Source of the DNA: CAYTAP01 sp964435775
Lineage (GTDB): Bacteria; Planctomycetota; Phycisphaerae; Tepidisphaerales; Tepidisphaeraceae
Assembly: GCA_964435775.1 (NCBI GenBank)
Contig: CAYTAP010000017.1
Location: forward strand, 1-40,141
Length of the DNA: 40,141 nt
Direction of reading: 5' to 3'
The position numbers and the translations under genes were made by a program. This document shows, piece by piece, positions 26,234 to 34,753 of the stretch. The notes below the pieces were generated by a model, which saw only the letters and a program-made list of their open reading frames with translations, did not search any database and had not been told where the DNA came from. Position 1 is the first letter of the stretch. Each line of letters starts with the position of its first letter.

Positions 26234-28447
26234 TCATTTTTGATGGTCGGCCGATGTCCGCGCGGCCGCCGGGGGCAAACGAAGGAACTGGCCGGGATCG
26301 AGCTTAACGATGCGCGTTCCGCCGGGCTGATGCAGATGGATCTGACGCGGATGTTTCAGATCGACATTTTGCAGGCAGATCGTTCCATCCGATGGGAAGC
26401 GCGACCAAGCGACGTGGTCGCACGCCTCACCGGCGTGCTGGCCGTCGTCGGTGATGAAGACCGGCCCGCGGACGCGCTCGGCGATGTGCCGGTAAATCGT
26501 ACCGATGAGCCCCTGCGCCCCCACCCGCGCGCCCGGCCCTTCGTTGGTGTTCATCGCGCCGGGATACGCCCAGGAGTTGAGAAAGTACGTCTCCCCCCGT
26601 CCGTACTTGTGGCGAAGCAAAACCGGGCGGCCTTGCTCATCATCGATCGCGAGCGCCTCGATGGCCGGATCGACCACATCGATATCCCCCAAGCGCGTCG
26701 CCATAATCCCGAAGCGCTGGGGAAACCGCGCACCCAGTTCCGTCGAACTGTCCGGGACGGTCGCCCAATAGAAGCGCTCGCCGGGGCCTTTGACGCGCAC
26801 GCCGCAGAGCTCGGAAAAATCACCGTCGTTGACCAGCTCATCCACGGTGTACGAGTTGTAGTTTCGCCGCGCGTTGGTGGACAGGTGCGGAATGGAGACA
26901 AAGAGAATCCCGCCATTATGAACATACTCTTTGAGCAATTCATACTGCGCCGCCGACGCGGTGTTCCACCCAGCGAAGAGCAGCGCGCGATAATTGGCCA
27001 AAAGGAATCCGGCATCGACGCGCTCCCCTGCGAAACTGACGATATCCATCAGCCCCAGCGGCGTGCCCGACAGAAACTGGTTGGGATAGGGACCGAGCAC
27101 ATTCCGCAATGGATAAAACACCTGCTTGACGATCTCCCACGCCTGCTCAGGCGCCCCCTCGAACCATTGGGGATTCACGTCCGCCAGTCGATATGCGCCC
27201 GCGATCGCGCTGTTGGGGCTGAAGGTATGACCGCACAGGTCGTAGTTCCCCTTAATGACCGCGAGCGATGTTTCCGGCTGCCCCTGGGGCGTGCCGTGTT
27301 CCTTGACGTAGTCGTAAAAGTCGGAGATCTCCTTGCGATATCGCCGGCAGTATTCTGAATCCGCACCCGCCTTGTGATGATGCCGCCGCGCCTCGGCAAT
27401 GTACGGAACGTACTTCTCCGGCGAAGCGCCTCCCCACGACACCTCCTTTGGCGACAGCGGCACATGCGGATAGTCGAACTTCGGCGAATCCTCGCACAGC
27501 GATGCCTCGACATACCAGTTGCCGCTTTCGTTGATGATCATCTTGCAGCCGGCCAGGTATTTCTGGTACAGCGCCGCGCGCAACAGCGCGAACTTCTCGT
27601 CGGTTTTGGAGGGAATCCAGGAGTAATGCTCATGCGCCAGGTGCGAACCCCACAACGGCAACTGGTATTGGCGATAGAGCCCGCGTGACAGCGCCGACGC
27701 CATGTTCAAGTGACGAAACGCGAAATCTTCAACCAGCGGCACGTCCGTCCCGGCAAGAATCTCATAGTCAATGTGAAAGTTGGAACTGGTCGCATAGATC
27801 GGCCCCCATCCTGCTTTTCGGCGTTCCTCCACATGTTCACGGACGGTTGCGACCAGGTCGTCCGCCAACTCCACCAGTGTCACATCCTCAAGTCGTTTCC
27901 CAGCGAGCGAGGCATCATCAAGCCGGAATGTGAATCGCTCGCCAAAATCGTAGCCGAGATAATGCTCCCCAAGCTTGTGCAGTTGGCTGGACCAATGCGG
28001 CGTGGCGTCGGTGTAGATGAACAGCGTGTACAGGCCGCGTTTGGCGGCCTCGCGGACAAAACGCACCAGCCCCGCGCCATATCGATCGGCGTGCGCCTTG
28101 AGAACAGGGCAATCCCGCGCCAGCAGATGCTCTCCCTTTTCCCAATCGGGCAGCGGAATGGTCACGCCGATCTCATCCAGCGCGTATAACCACTCGCCTA
28201 CCATCGCCGGAAGGTATCCGCGCGTGGAGCCCCACAGCTGCGCCAGGTTTCCCTGATTGTCGGCGATGATCCGCTCGATCATCTCCAGCGGTGAATTGGT
28301 ATACGGCGTCCAGTGCTGATGGGCGACCATGGTCGAAAGCAGACAGTCGCCGCTCATGGGATAAATGCCGTTACCGATGTACATGCCGCATGACGGCAGC
28401 GGGATCGGCGCGCAGCGCGTCGAAGCGTTGGAGTCAGGTCGCATCAT
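26234..28447 (-). CDS. GH42-like protein with beta-galactosidase trimerisation-type domain
   Basis: A 737-aa protein with no signal peptide visible. The N-terminal half has TIM-barrel-like features (RYGAGLVRFVREAAKRGLYTLFIYTDATPHW, WGPIYATSSNFHIDYEILAG, QKYLAGCKMIINESGNWYVE). Residues about 470-560 resemble the glutamine amidotransferase-like trimerisation domain of GH42 (DAGFLLANYRALLFAGWNT, YVHNGGILFVSIPHLS). Candidate acidic residues include the Glu of INESGNW. The start at 28447 (tandem ATG) is chosen; a GTG at 28486 is possible. It is 4 bp-overlapped with the next gene and follows the prepilin-like gene by 54 bp, so the three probably form an operon. Confidence 0.75.
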   Translation of the reverse strand: MMRPDSNASTRCAPIPLPSCGMYIGNGIYPMSGDCLLSTMVAHQHWTPYTNSPLEMIERIIADNQGNLAQLWGSTRGYLPAMVGEWLYALDEIGVTIPLPDWEKGEHLLARDCPVLKAHADRYGAGLVRFVREAAKRGLYTLFIYTDATPHWSSQLHKLGEHYLGYDFGERFTFRLDDASLAGKRLEDVTLVELADDLVATVREHVEERRKAGWGPIYATSSNFHIDYEILAGTDVPLVEDFAFRHLNMASALSRGLYRQYQLPLWGSHLAHEHYSWIPSKTDEKFALLRAALYQKYLAGCKMIINESGNWYVEASLCEDSPKFDYPHVPLSPKEVSWGGASPEKYVPYIAEARRHHHKAGADSEYCRRYRKEISDFYDYVKEHGTPQGQPETSLAVIKGNYDLCGHTFSPNSAIAGAYRLADVNPQWFEGAPEQAWEIVKQVFYPLRNVLGPYPNQFLSGTPLGLMDIVSFAGERVDAGFLLANYRALLFAGWNTASAAQYELLKEYVHNGGILFVSIPHLSTNARRNYNSYTVDELVNDGDFSELCGVRVKGPGERFYWATVPDSSTELGARFPQRFGIMATRLGDIDVVDPAIEALAIDDEQGRPVLLRHKYGRGETYFLNSWAYPGAMNTNEGPGARVGAQGLIGTIYRHIAERVRGPVFITDDGQHAGEACDHVAWSRFPSDGTICLQNVDLKHPRQIHLHQPGGTRIVKLDPGQFLRLPPAAARTSADHQK

Positions 28448-28501
28448 TGGTGTTCGTTCGTGGGGTCGAAGGCTCGGCTGCCGCACATTCCTGGCCGGGT
28501 G

Positions 28502-29356
28502 TCACTGCATCCAGAGGTTGAACATATTGTTGGGGACCCTCCACATCTGCGTAATCGGAGGGCCGGGCTGTGCCAGATGAAATTGCTTGGTCACTTCCGC
28601 AGAGGTGCGCGTTTCCGCATGTCCATCAACAAACAATACGTTCACTTGAAGGTTGGGTTTGCGCCCATGACGTCCGGAATACACGTCGGCCCAGCAATCG
28701 GAATAGAGAGGCGCCAACCCGTACACCGGCGTCACCGTGATGCCCTCCTGTGATCCAGCGCCGGGTACGGCATGGTGGGGATGTTGGAGGACGGGGTTGT
28801 CAAAGTATTGGTCGATGGATGCTCCCGGCCAGTCCATGGCATACACCTTGGTCGCGGGATCCTTCACTTGCCCTGCTTTGGCACCCCTGCCTCTGCCATC
28901 GGTGCCGCGCGCCCATCCTCCCCAGGAGTTGTTGAACCCATAGTTATGCAGGGCGGCGCCTCCTTCCCCCTTGGTCGGACCTTTGGGACAAAGGAAAAAG
29001 TCGGACGGGGTGTTGCTCTCCTTGCCAGTGATGATCGCCGAAAGCGTCCGGATCGCGAACGCGGTGTCATTCGCATACCATCCATCGGGGAAGTACTGGT
29101 TGGGTGGGTTGTAGTCCAGTTTCACGGGGAATGAGTTCTTGTTCTGGTTGAAGTACATCTGCGCCGCCAGACCGATCTGGCGGAGGTTCGAGAGGCATTG
29201 AGTGGTCATCGCCGCCTCGCGCGCCTTGCTCAGCGCCGGCAGAAGGATCGCGATGAGGAGGCTGATGATGCCAATAACCACCAGAAGCTCAACCAATGTG
29301 AACGCCCCGCGCATGCGATGGGTGACGGACCTCGAGCGTGTGAACACCTGTGCCAT
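28502..29356 (-). CDS. Prepilin-like protein with N-terminal cleavage/methylation motif
   Basis: A 284-aa protein with GGAGG upstream of the ATG. Residues 17-40 have the prepilin signature GAFTLVELLVVIGIISLLIAILLPAL, followed by SKAREAAMTTQCLSNLRQIGLAAQMYF. The C-terminal part has RHG...NVLFVDGHAE, the H-X-DG motif of this planctomycete/Lentisphaerae family. These proteins are numerous in such genomes and often stand beside regulators and glycosidases; their role is unsettled. It lies between the regulator and two carbohydrate-related genes on the same strand. Confidence 0.92.
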   Translation of the reverse strand: MAQVFTRSRSVTHRMRGAFTLVELLVVIGIISLLIAILLPALSKAREAAMTTQCLSNLRQIGLAAQMYFNQNKNSFPVKLDYNPPNQYFPDGWYANDTAFAIRTLSAIITGKESNTPSDFFLCPKGPTKGEGGAALHNYGFNNSWGGWARGTDGRGRGAKAGQVKDPATKVYAMDWPGASIDQYFDNPVLQHPHHAVPGAGSQEGITVTPVYGLAPLYSDCWADVYSGRHGRKPNLQVNVLFVDGHAETRTSAEVTKQFHLAQPGPPITQMWRVPNNMFNLWMQ

Positions 29357-29428
29357 GACATGCCTCCAACGTGACTTGAAAATATCCCGACGCGGCTTGT
29401 GATGTGATTCGCCACGCCGGATAAACTG

Positions 29429-30649
29429 CTAATCCTGTTGCACAATACCGACCTTGGTCAGGTCGGCCGTGGTCGAACGAACCACCAACCGCGGCGCCAG
29501 ATGCTGCACCGGGGGATCGGGTACGCGCCCGTCGAGCAGCGACAGCGTCATCGCCGACGCGATGCGACCCATTTCAACGAACGGAACATGAATCGTCGTC
29601 AACGGCGCCTCGAACAACTCCGGTGGCAACACATCCCCGACGCCGACCACCCCCAATGTTTCGGGGATGGTCCACCCCGCGTCGCGTGCGGTACGGATCG
29701 TCGTCAACGCCGAGACATCGTCGCTGGCGACAATCCCCACCGGCCCCTTCATGCCGCTCAGGGCATGAAGAACCTCGGGAGGCAATGGGCGCTTGCGCGG
29801 TTCGGTGAAGATGTATTCCCCCTTTATCCCCGCCGCCGCCAAAGCTCGGCGATAACCCGCCATCCGCGGCGGAGCTTCCTCATCCTCGGGAATCATCAGC
29901 AGAACACGGGGATACCCGCACTCAATCAGATGCGCCGTCGCCATCTCTGTCGCGCGGCTCAAATCAAAATGCACGGCGCAGCGGCCCAGGGAAGGCGCGT
30001 CAAGATTGATCGGGACGATCGGCATCCCCTGTTCGGCGAGCGGGCGAAGATACGCCTCGACAAGCGTCGGCTGGGTTGGCGCCACCAGTGCCTTGACCTT
30101 GGCGCGCCCGACAATGTCCGCGATGCAGCCCGGCCGGGTCGCTTCCGACTCGGCGTTGACGAAGATGAATGACAGGTTGTACCCCGCCGCGCGAAGGGGT
30201 TCGCTGATCCCCGCGACCAACCGTGAAAACGCAGGGTGTTGGAGAATCTGCTCCCGGTCCATGACAAGCATCCCGATCGCGTTGGCGCCGCGTCGTTCGG
30301 CGCGCGAACGGACGAATGTTCCCACGCCGCGTTTGCGAAACAGGTAGCCCTCCCGAACCAATTCCGACAGCGCCCGCGCCACCGTGGCATAGCTGACGCC
30401 ATACTCGGCCATCAGCTCCTCCTGGTTGCAGAAAACGACGTCCGGGCTGAACTTCCCCTCCTTGATCTTTCGCATCAGCAACCGCTTGAGCTGATACCAT
30501 TTGGGCATCGGGCTTCGCTCGGTGATGACGTCCGAAACCAGCTCCGCCGCTGGCAAGGCGCCTTCCACCACTCGACGAGACCGGGACTTCCGCGATTTAT
30601 CATTACGCGAGGGGCTTGAACCGCTGTCCGCGGGGGCTTTGTCGTTCAT
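29429..30649 (-). CDS. GntR-type DNA-binding, LacI-type ligand-binding transcriptional regulator
   Basis: A 406-aa regulator. An unusual basic Ser/Arg-rich N-terminus (residues 1-30) precedes a GntR-type winged helix (LKRLLMRKIKEGKF, QEELMAEYGVSYATVARALSELVREGYLFRKRGVGTFV, about 50-115). The rest is a periplasmic-binding-protein-like sugar-sensing domain (IGMLVMDREQILQHPAFSRLVAGISE, PVGIVASDDVSAL, LGVVGVGDV, LTTIHVPFVEMG), as in AraR. It probably represses the carbohydrate genes until a sugar is bound. Its promoter carries a candidate operator, so autoregulation is likely. Confidence 0.92.
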   Translation of the reverse strand: MNDKAPADSGSSPSRNDKSRKSRSRRVVEGALPAAELVSDVITERSPMPKWYQLKRLLMRKIKEGKFSPDVVFCNQEELMAEYGVSYATVARALSELVREGYLFRKRGVGTFVRSRAERRGANAIGMLVMDREQILQHPAFSRLVAGISEPLRAAGYNLSFIFVNAESEATRPGCIADIVGRAKVKALVAPTQPTLVEAYLRPLAEQGMPIVPINLDAPSLGRCAVHFDLSRATEMATAHLIECGYPRVLLMIPEDEEAPPRMAGYRRALAAAGIKGEYIFTEPRKRPLPPEVLHALSGMKGPVGIVASDDVSALTTIRTARDAGWTIPETLGVVGVGDVLPPELFEAPLTTIHVPFVEMGRIASAMTLSLLDGRVPDPPVQHLAPRLVVRSTTADLTKVGIVQQD

Positions 30650-30675
30650 CCGTATGACCCGCCTTTCCGATTTGG

Positions 30676-30689
30676 TATAATCGATCTAA
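30676..30689 (-). promoter_or_regulatory. Candidate operator at the regulator promoter
   Basis: On the minus strand TTAGATCGATTATA, with the AGATCGATT core lying 7 bp downstream of the -10 box. The position would block transcription initiation, which fits autorepression. The motif recurs at 21913-21926 and, with one change, at 30809-30824. Confidence 0.5.
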
Positions 30690-30694
30690 CGATC

Positions 30695-30722
30695 ATTATT
30701 GAGAAAAGCCCCCCCGTGTCAA
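30695..30722 (-). promoter_or_regulatory. Sigma-70-like promoter of the GntR-LacI regulator
   Basis: On the minus strand TTGACA (30717-30722) and AATAAT (30695-30700) are separated by 16 bp, close to the consensus. Transcription would start near 30688, about 38 bp before the ATG. Confidence 0.65.
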
Positions 30723-30808
30723 CAAAAATCCTTGTGACGACGTAAAAATTTATGCGCGGTTAAATACCCGAAGGCGGGACTTTCCCCTTTACTCATCACG
30801 GCAACGTG

Positions 30809-30824
30809 TTAAACTCGATCTAAT
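30809..30824 (+). promoter_or_regulatory. Candidate operator upstream of the Gfo/Idh/MocA gene
   Basis: The complement reads ATTAGATCGAGTTTAA, sharing TTAGATCGA with the regulator site. It lies 36 bp before the GTG start of the oxidoreductase gene. A clear -10/-35 pair for this gene was not found. Inferred regulator binding. Confidence 0.4.
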
Positions 30825-30859
30825 TGTAGAAATAATGCTCCTGAACTTGAGAGGTCAAA

Positions 30860-32059
30860 GTGAACGACTGGACGAATGCCTCATCGAACGGAAACCACAA
30901 CCTGCGCATCGGCGTCATCGGACTTGGACGGCGCAGCCAATTGGCGCGACATGCACATCGCCCCGACGAGGGGTGCAGGATCATCGCCGGCGCCGATGTT
31001 CATCGCAACGCCATTGAGCGATTCGCCGCCGACTATCCCGACGCCGCCACATACGAGGATTACCGCGTACTTATTGAAGAGGCCCAGCCGGATGCCGTGG
31101 TCATCACCTCCCCCGATTACCTGCACGAAGCGCAGGCCATCGCGGCGCTTGAACGCGGCATCGCGGTTTACCTTGAAAAGCCGATGGCGATCACGATCCA
31201 GGGATGCGACAGAGTCCTCGACGCCGCCCGTCGCGGCCAAGCCAAGCTGTACATGGGGCACAACATGCGCCACATGCCCTTTGTCCGGGAGATGAAGCGT
31301 CTGACCGACTCCGGTGCCATCGGTCAGGTCAAGGCCGCCTGGGGCCGGCATTTCGTCGCGTACGGCGGCGATTCATACTTCAAGGACTGGCACGCCGAAC
31401 GCCGCTACGTTAATTCGCTGCTGCTCCAAAAGGGAGTTCACGATATCGATGTCCTCCACTGGCTTTGTGGAGGCTATACGACCAGCGTCGTCGGGATGGG
31501 CGGCTTGACGTTGTATGACCAGGTGAAAAATCGTCGCTCTGATCAAGAAGCAGGCGACCCCAGCCATTCCGATGAGCATTGGCCGCCGCTCACCCAGCGC
31601 GGGCTCAATCCCAAGCTCGACGTTGAGGATGTCAACCATCTCCTGATGCGCCTGGACAACGGCGTGCTTGTAACCTACCAGCAATGCCACTACACCCCCG
31701 ACGCCTGGCGCAACTACACGATCATCGGAACCGAGGGACGCATCGAAAACATCGGCGACGAGCCGGGGAACTGCCAGATTCGAATCTGGAACAAGCGGAC
31801 CGGCTTCAACGAGCGCGGGGACGAGCGCATCGACATCCCGGCGGTTGACGGCGGACACGGCGGCGCTGATCCGCTGATCATCGACGAGTTTCTGCAATAC
31901 GTCCGTTACGGGAAACCCACCACGACCGACCCTCTCGCCGCCCGGGCGGCTGTGGCGGCTGGCGTGCTGGGCGCTGAATCCATCCGCAGCGGCGGCGCGA
32001 CAATGCAGGTGCCGCCGGTCGCCTTCAAGGGGACAACCCCTGCCGCGATCAAAGTGTAA
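30860..32059 (+). CDS. Gfo/Idh/MocA family oxidoreductase
   Basis: A 399-aa NAD(P)-dependent dehydrogenase from a GTG at 30860, preceded by GAGAGG. The nucleotide-binding region is LRIGVIGLGRRSQL near residues 15-28, followed by the family motif EKPMA near residue 107 and KGVHDIDVLHWLCGG with the catalytic-type His. The family acts on sugars, inositol and related compounds. The divergent position from the regulator suggests it converts the sugar released by the neighbouring hydrolases; the substrate is unknown. A LamG-like protein follows after 45 bp. Confidence 0.93.
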   Translation: MNDWTNASSNGNHNLRIGVIGLGRRSQLARHAHRPDEGCRIIAGADVHRNAIERFAADYPDAATYEDYRVLIEEAQPDAVVITSPDYLHEAQAIAALERGIAVYLEKPMAITIQGCDRVLDAARRGQAKLYMGHNMRHMPFVREMKRLTDSGAIGQVKAAWGRHFVAYGGDSYFKDWHAERRYVNSLLLQKGVHDIDVLHWLCGGYTTSVVGMGGLTLYDQVKNRRSDQEAGDPSHSDEHWPPLTQRGLNPKLDVEDVNHLLMRLDNGVLVTYQQCHYTPDAWRNYTIIGTEGRIENIGDEPGNCQIRIWNKRTGFNERGDERIDIPAVDGGHGGADPLIIDEFLQYVRYGKPTTTDPLAARAAVAAGVLGAESIRSGGATMQVPPVAFKGTTPAAIKV

Positions 32060-32104
32060 GCTAGTTCATCGCACCCGAAACACCCAACGCAAAAGGATCG
32101 TTCA

Positions 32105-33091
32105 ATGATGAAGAAAGCTGTCCTCGCATCATGCGCGGCCGCATCAGTCGGCGCGAGTTTGGCCATGGGCGCAAAACCCGTCGGCAAGCCTGAAGTCGTG
32201 GAAAAAATGCCCGGCCTCGTCGCGTTCTGGACCTTCGGTGAAGAAGCCGGACAACCACGCCGATCCCAGGCGACAACCCAGCCGCACGCCTTGACCGAGT
32301 TCAACGGACCCATCGCTCGCGACGAAGGCGGGCCCTATTCCGGTTACTCCGCGAATCTCGACGGCAAGCAATACTGGTTCATCCCCTACGCCAACCTGAC
32401 GGACCTGAACATCAGCGGACCGGATGCCCAGGTGAGCATGTTCGCCGTCGTCCGCATCCGTGATATCGAAAAGAGCAGGACGATCGCCGGCATCTGGAGC
32501 GAAGGCCAAGGCTATGGCGACGACACCGGCACGCGACAGTACGCCATGCTCATGCACATGCCCGCCTACGGTGGCGGCCGGCGGCTTGTCCCCCATATTT
32601 CCAGCGAAGGCGGCGTCACCCGACGCGCCGACGGCAGCGCCCTGCCCTGGAACGCCGACTATGCCTCGCCCCAATCCGAAATCCCCGAGGACCGCTGGTG
32701 TACACTCGGCTTCACGTACGACGGCAAATACATCCGCGCGTATTTCAACGGCGTCATGGAGGAGCGCAAACTTGATCCGGTCAAGGACCGCCGCACCGAC
32801 CGATACTTCACCCACGAAGGCCCCAATGGCGGAGATCGCGGGATGAACCCCTACTACCACGGTCGCGGAATCTACCGCTATGACCCGGTCAGGGACGCCA
32901 AGACGAAAATTCCCCCCTCCGACTTCACGGTCGCTGCGCGATACGCCGGCGGAAGCATGTTCTACGAAGCGATGCGCGGATGGATTGGCGGCCTGGCGGT
33001 ATTCAATCGCGCGCTGAGCGACGAGCAGATGAAGCAATTGCACGACTCGGCGAACATCGATGCACTGCCCAACGGACCGGCGGCGCCTTGA
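32105..33091 (+). CDS. Secreted LamG/concanavalin-like domain protein
   Basis: A 328-aa protein with an AAGGA before tandem ATGs and a signal peptide (MMKKAVLASCAAASVGASLAMGA). It contains a laminin-G-like jelly-roll: LVAFWTFGEE at residues 38-47, WCTLGFTYDGKYIRAYFNGVMEERKL near 200 and MRGWIGGLAVFNRALSDEQMKQLHD near the end. Such domains usually bind carbohydrate. It is co-directional with the oxidoreductase and likely part of the same operon. Confidence 0.85.
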   Translation: MMKKAVLASCAAASVGASLAMGAKPVGKPEVVEKMPGLVAFWTFGEEAGQPRRSQATTQPHALTEFNGPIARDEGGPYSGYSANLDGKQYWFIPYANLTDLNISGPDAQVSMFAVVRIRDIEKSRTIAGIWSEGQGYGDDTGTRQYAMLMHMPAYGGGRRLVPHISSEGGVTRRADGSALPWNADYASPQSEIPEDRWCTLGFTYDGKYIRAYFNGVMEERKLDPVKDRRTDRYFTHEGPNGGDRGMNPYYHGRGIYRYDPVRDAKTKIPPSDFTVAARYAGGSMFYEAMRGWIGGLAVFNRALSDEQMKQLHDSANIDALPNGPAAP

Positions 33092-33106
33092 AAAGCGAGT
33101 TGTGCC

Positions 33107-33125
33107 CAGATGAAGATCTGATTTT
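33107..33125. terminator. Weak terminator-like hairpin between LamG-like gene and der
   Basis: A 5-bp stem CAGAT/ATCTG with a GAAG loop followed by ATTTT on the plus strand, between two convergent genes. The stem is short, so the assignment is tentative. Confidence 0.3.
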
Positions 33126-34680
33126 ACCTGGATGACTTTCTTCGAACGCCCCCGGAGGAGCGGGGCGCTGGCCGCTTGGGGCGCTTGGTTGCCCGGGGAG
33201 GGCGTGACTCGCCTGTGGGTGCTTCCTCGTCCGTTGCTTCGAGGTCTTCCTTCACGTCGGCGGGAACGGCTGCGCCGGCGCTGCGGCCGCGAATGAGCAA
33301 CCGGATCGGCGTTTCGGCGAACGGGAGCATTTCGCGGAACCGGTTGACCATGAAACGCTTGTACGGTTCGTCGATGAAGTCGGGGTTGTTGACGAACAGC
33401 ACGATGGTTGGAGGCGCGACGTCGGTCTGGGTTGCGTAATAGATGCGCGCCCGCCGCCCGGTGGGTGTGCTCGGACGGCGGGTCGCGACAATCTCGCGGA
33501 CGGCGCGATTGAGCACTCCGGTCCCCAGCCGGGTATTGGATTGCTTGAAAAGCCGCTGGGCTTCGTCAAGAACAGCCTGGACATTTCGCCCATCCTTGGC
33601 CGTGACGAACGCAATGGGCGCGTAATCCAGATGGCGCAGCGTCTTGGAAAGATAATCGCCGTACTCCTCCATCAGCGCCGCGTCATCGCGCGCCCTGCCC
33701 TGCGACTGCTCCATCTCACGAATCTTTTTGAGCGCCAGATCCCATTTGTTGATGACGAGAATGACCGGCTTGAATTGTTCGGCGATATACGCCGCAAGCT
33801 TCTTGTCCGGCTCGGACACATTCTCTGTGCCGTCAATGAGCATCAGCACGACATCCGCGCGACGAATCGAGCGCTCAGCGCGATGAAACGAGTAAAACTC
33901 AATGTCATGGGTGAGCATTTGCCGGCGCTTGCGCACACCGGCGGTGTCGATGACGATGAGCGTCTTGTTGTCCTTTTCAAAGCGGACATCGACGCTGTCG
34001 CGGGTGGTGCCAGGCACTTCGGACACAATGACGCGCTCGGGATCATCCTCGTAGATGCCGGCGATGGCGTTGACGAGCGTGCTCTTGCCGGCGTTGCGTT
34101 TGCCGACAATGGCCATGAGCATTTGCGGATCAGGCAAATCCACCGGCGCATCGGATAGATCAAGCCCGGCGGCGAGGGCGGCCACCACCTGATCGATGTT
34201 GCGATTGTTGGCGGCCGACACGCCGATCGGCGTCCCCAGCCCCAGCCTGGCAAAGTCCCCCAGCACCAGGTCGACCGCCGGACCATCGGCCTTATTGGCG
34301 ACCAGGACGGTTTTGATCGCCTTGCGTCGCAGCAGGGAGGCGATATGTTCATCGGCGCTGGTCAACCCATCCTGACAATCGACGACCAAGAGCACCAGGT
34401 TCGCGCGGGCCATCGCCAATTCGATCTGGTGGGTGATGTGATCGGTAAGCTGGTCCGGATCGATGAAGCCATATCCGCCTGTATCGACCAGCTCGATGAA
34501 GCGCATCTCCCGCCGCGATCCATTTTGATAGGGCAGCGGAATGGTGGTGGAAATCCGGTCACGCGTGACCCCGGGCATGTCCTGCACAATGCTGATGCGT
34601 TTGTGCGCGAGGGCGTTGAGCAAGGAACTCTTGCCGACATTCGGCCGACCGACGATCGCAACCACGGGCATTTTCGACAT
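33124..34680 (-). CDS. der: Ribosome assembly GTPase Der (EngA)
   Basis: A 518-aa protein with two tandem GTPase domains: first P-loop GRPNVGKSS (11-19) with VANKADG, second P-loop GKRNAGKST near residue 193 with DTAGVRKRRQM and VINKWDLAL. A KH-like domain follows (RKMRVYYATQTDV-type segment, IYYATQTDVAPPTIVLFVNNPDFI). It is essential for 50S assembly. The C-terminal about 50 residues are an extra Lys/Arg/Pro-rich tail. Confidence 0.96.
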   Translation of the reverse strand: MSKMPVVAIVGRPNVGKSSLLNALAHKRISIVQDMPGVTRDRISTTIPLPYQNGSRREMRFIELVDTGGYGFIDPDQLTDHITHQIELAMARANLVLLVVDCQDGLTSADEHIASLLRRKAIKTVLVANKADGPAVDLVLGDFARLGLGTPIGVSAANNRNIDQVVAALAAGLDLSDAPVDLPDPQMLMAIVGKRNAGKSTLVNAIAGIYEDDPERVIVSEVPGTTRDSVDVRFEKDNKTLIVIDTAGVRKRRQMLTHDIEFYSFHRAERSIRRADVVLMLIDGTENVSEPDKKLAAYIAEQFKPVILVINKWDLALKKIREMEQSQGRARDDAALMEEYGDYLSKTLRHLDYAPIAFVTAKDGRNVQAVLDEAQRLFKQSNTRLGTGVLNRAVREIVATRRPSTPTGRRARIYYATQTDVAPPTIVLFVNNPDFIDEPYKRFMVNRFREMLPFAETPIRLLIRGRSAGAAVPADVKEDLEATDEEAPTGESRPPRATKRPKRPAPRSSGGVRRKSSR

Positions 34681-34753
34681 GGTTAAGTCTTAGATTGCCC
34701 CATCCATAAAATCAATCGTCGTATCTGTGGCGAGAGGCATCCGAAGACCCATT

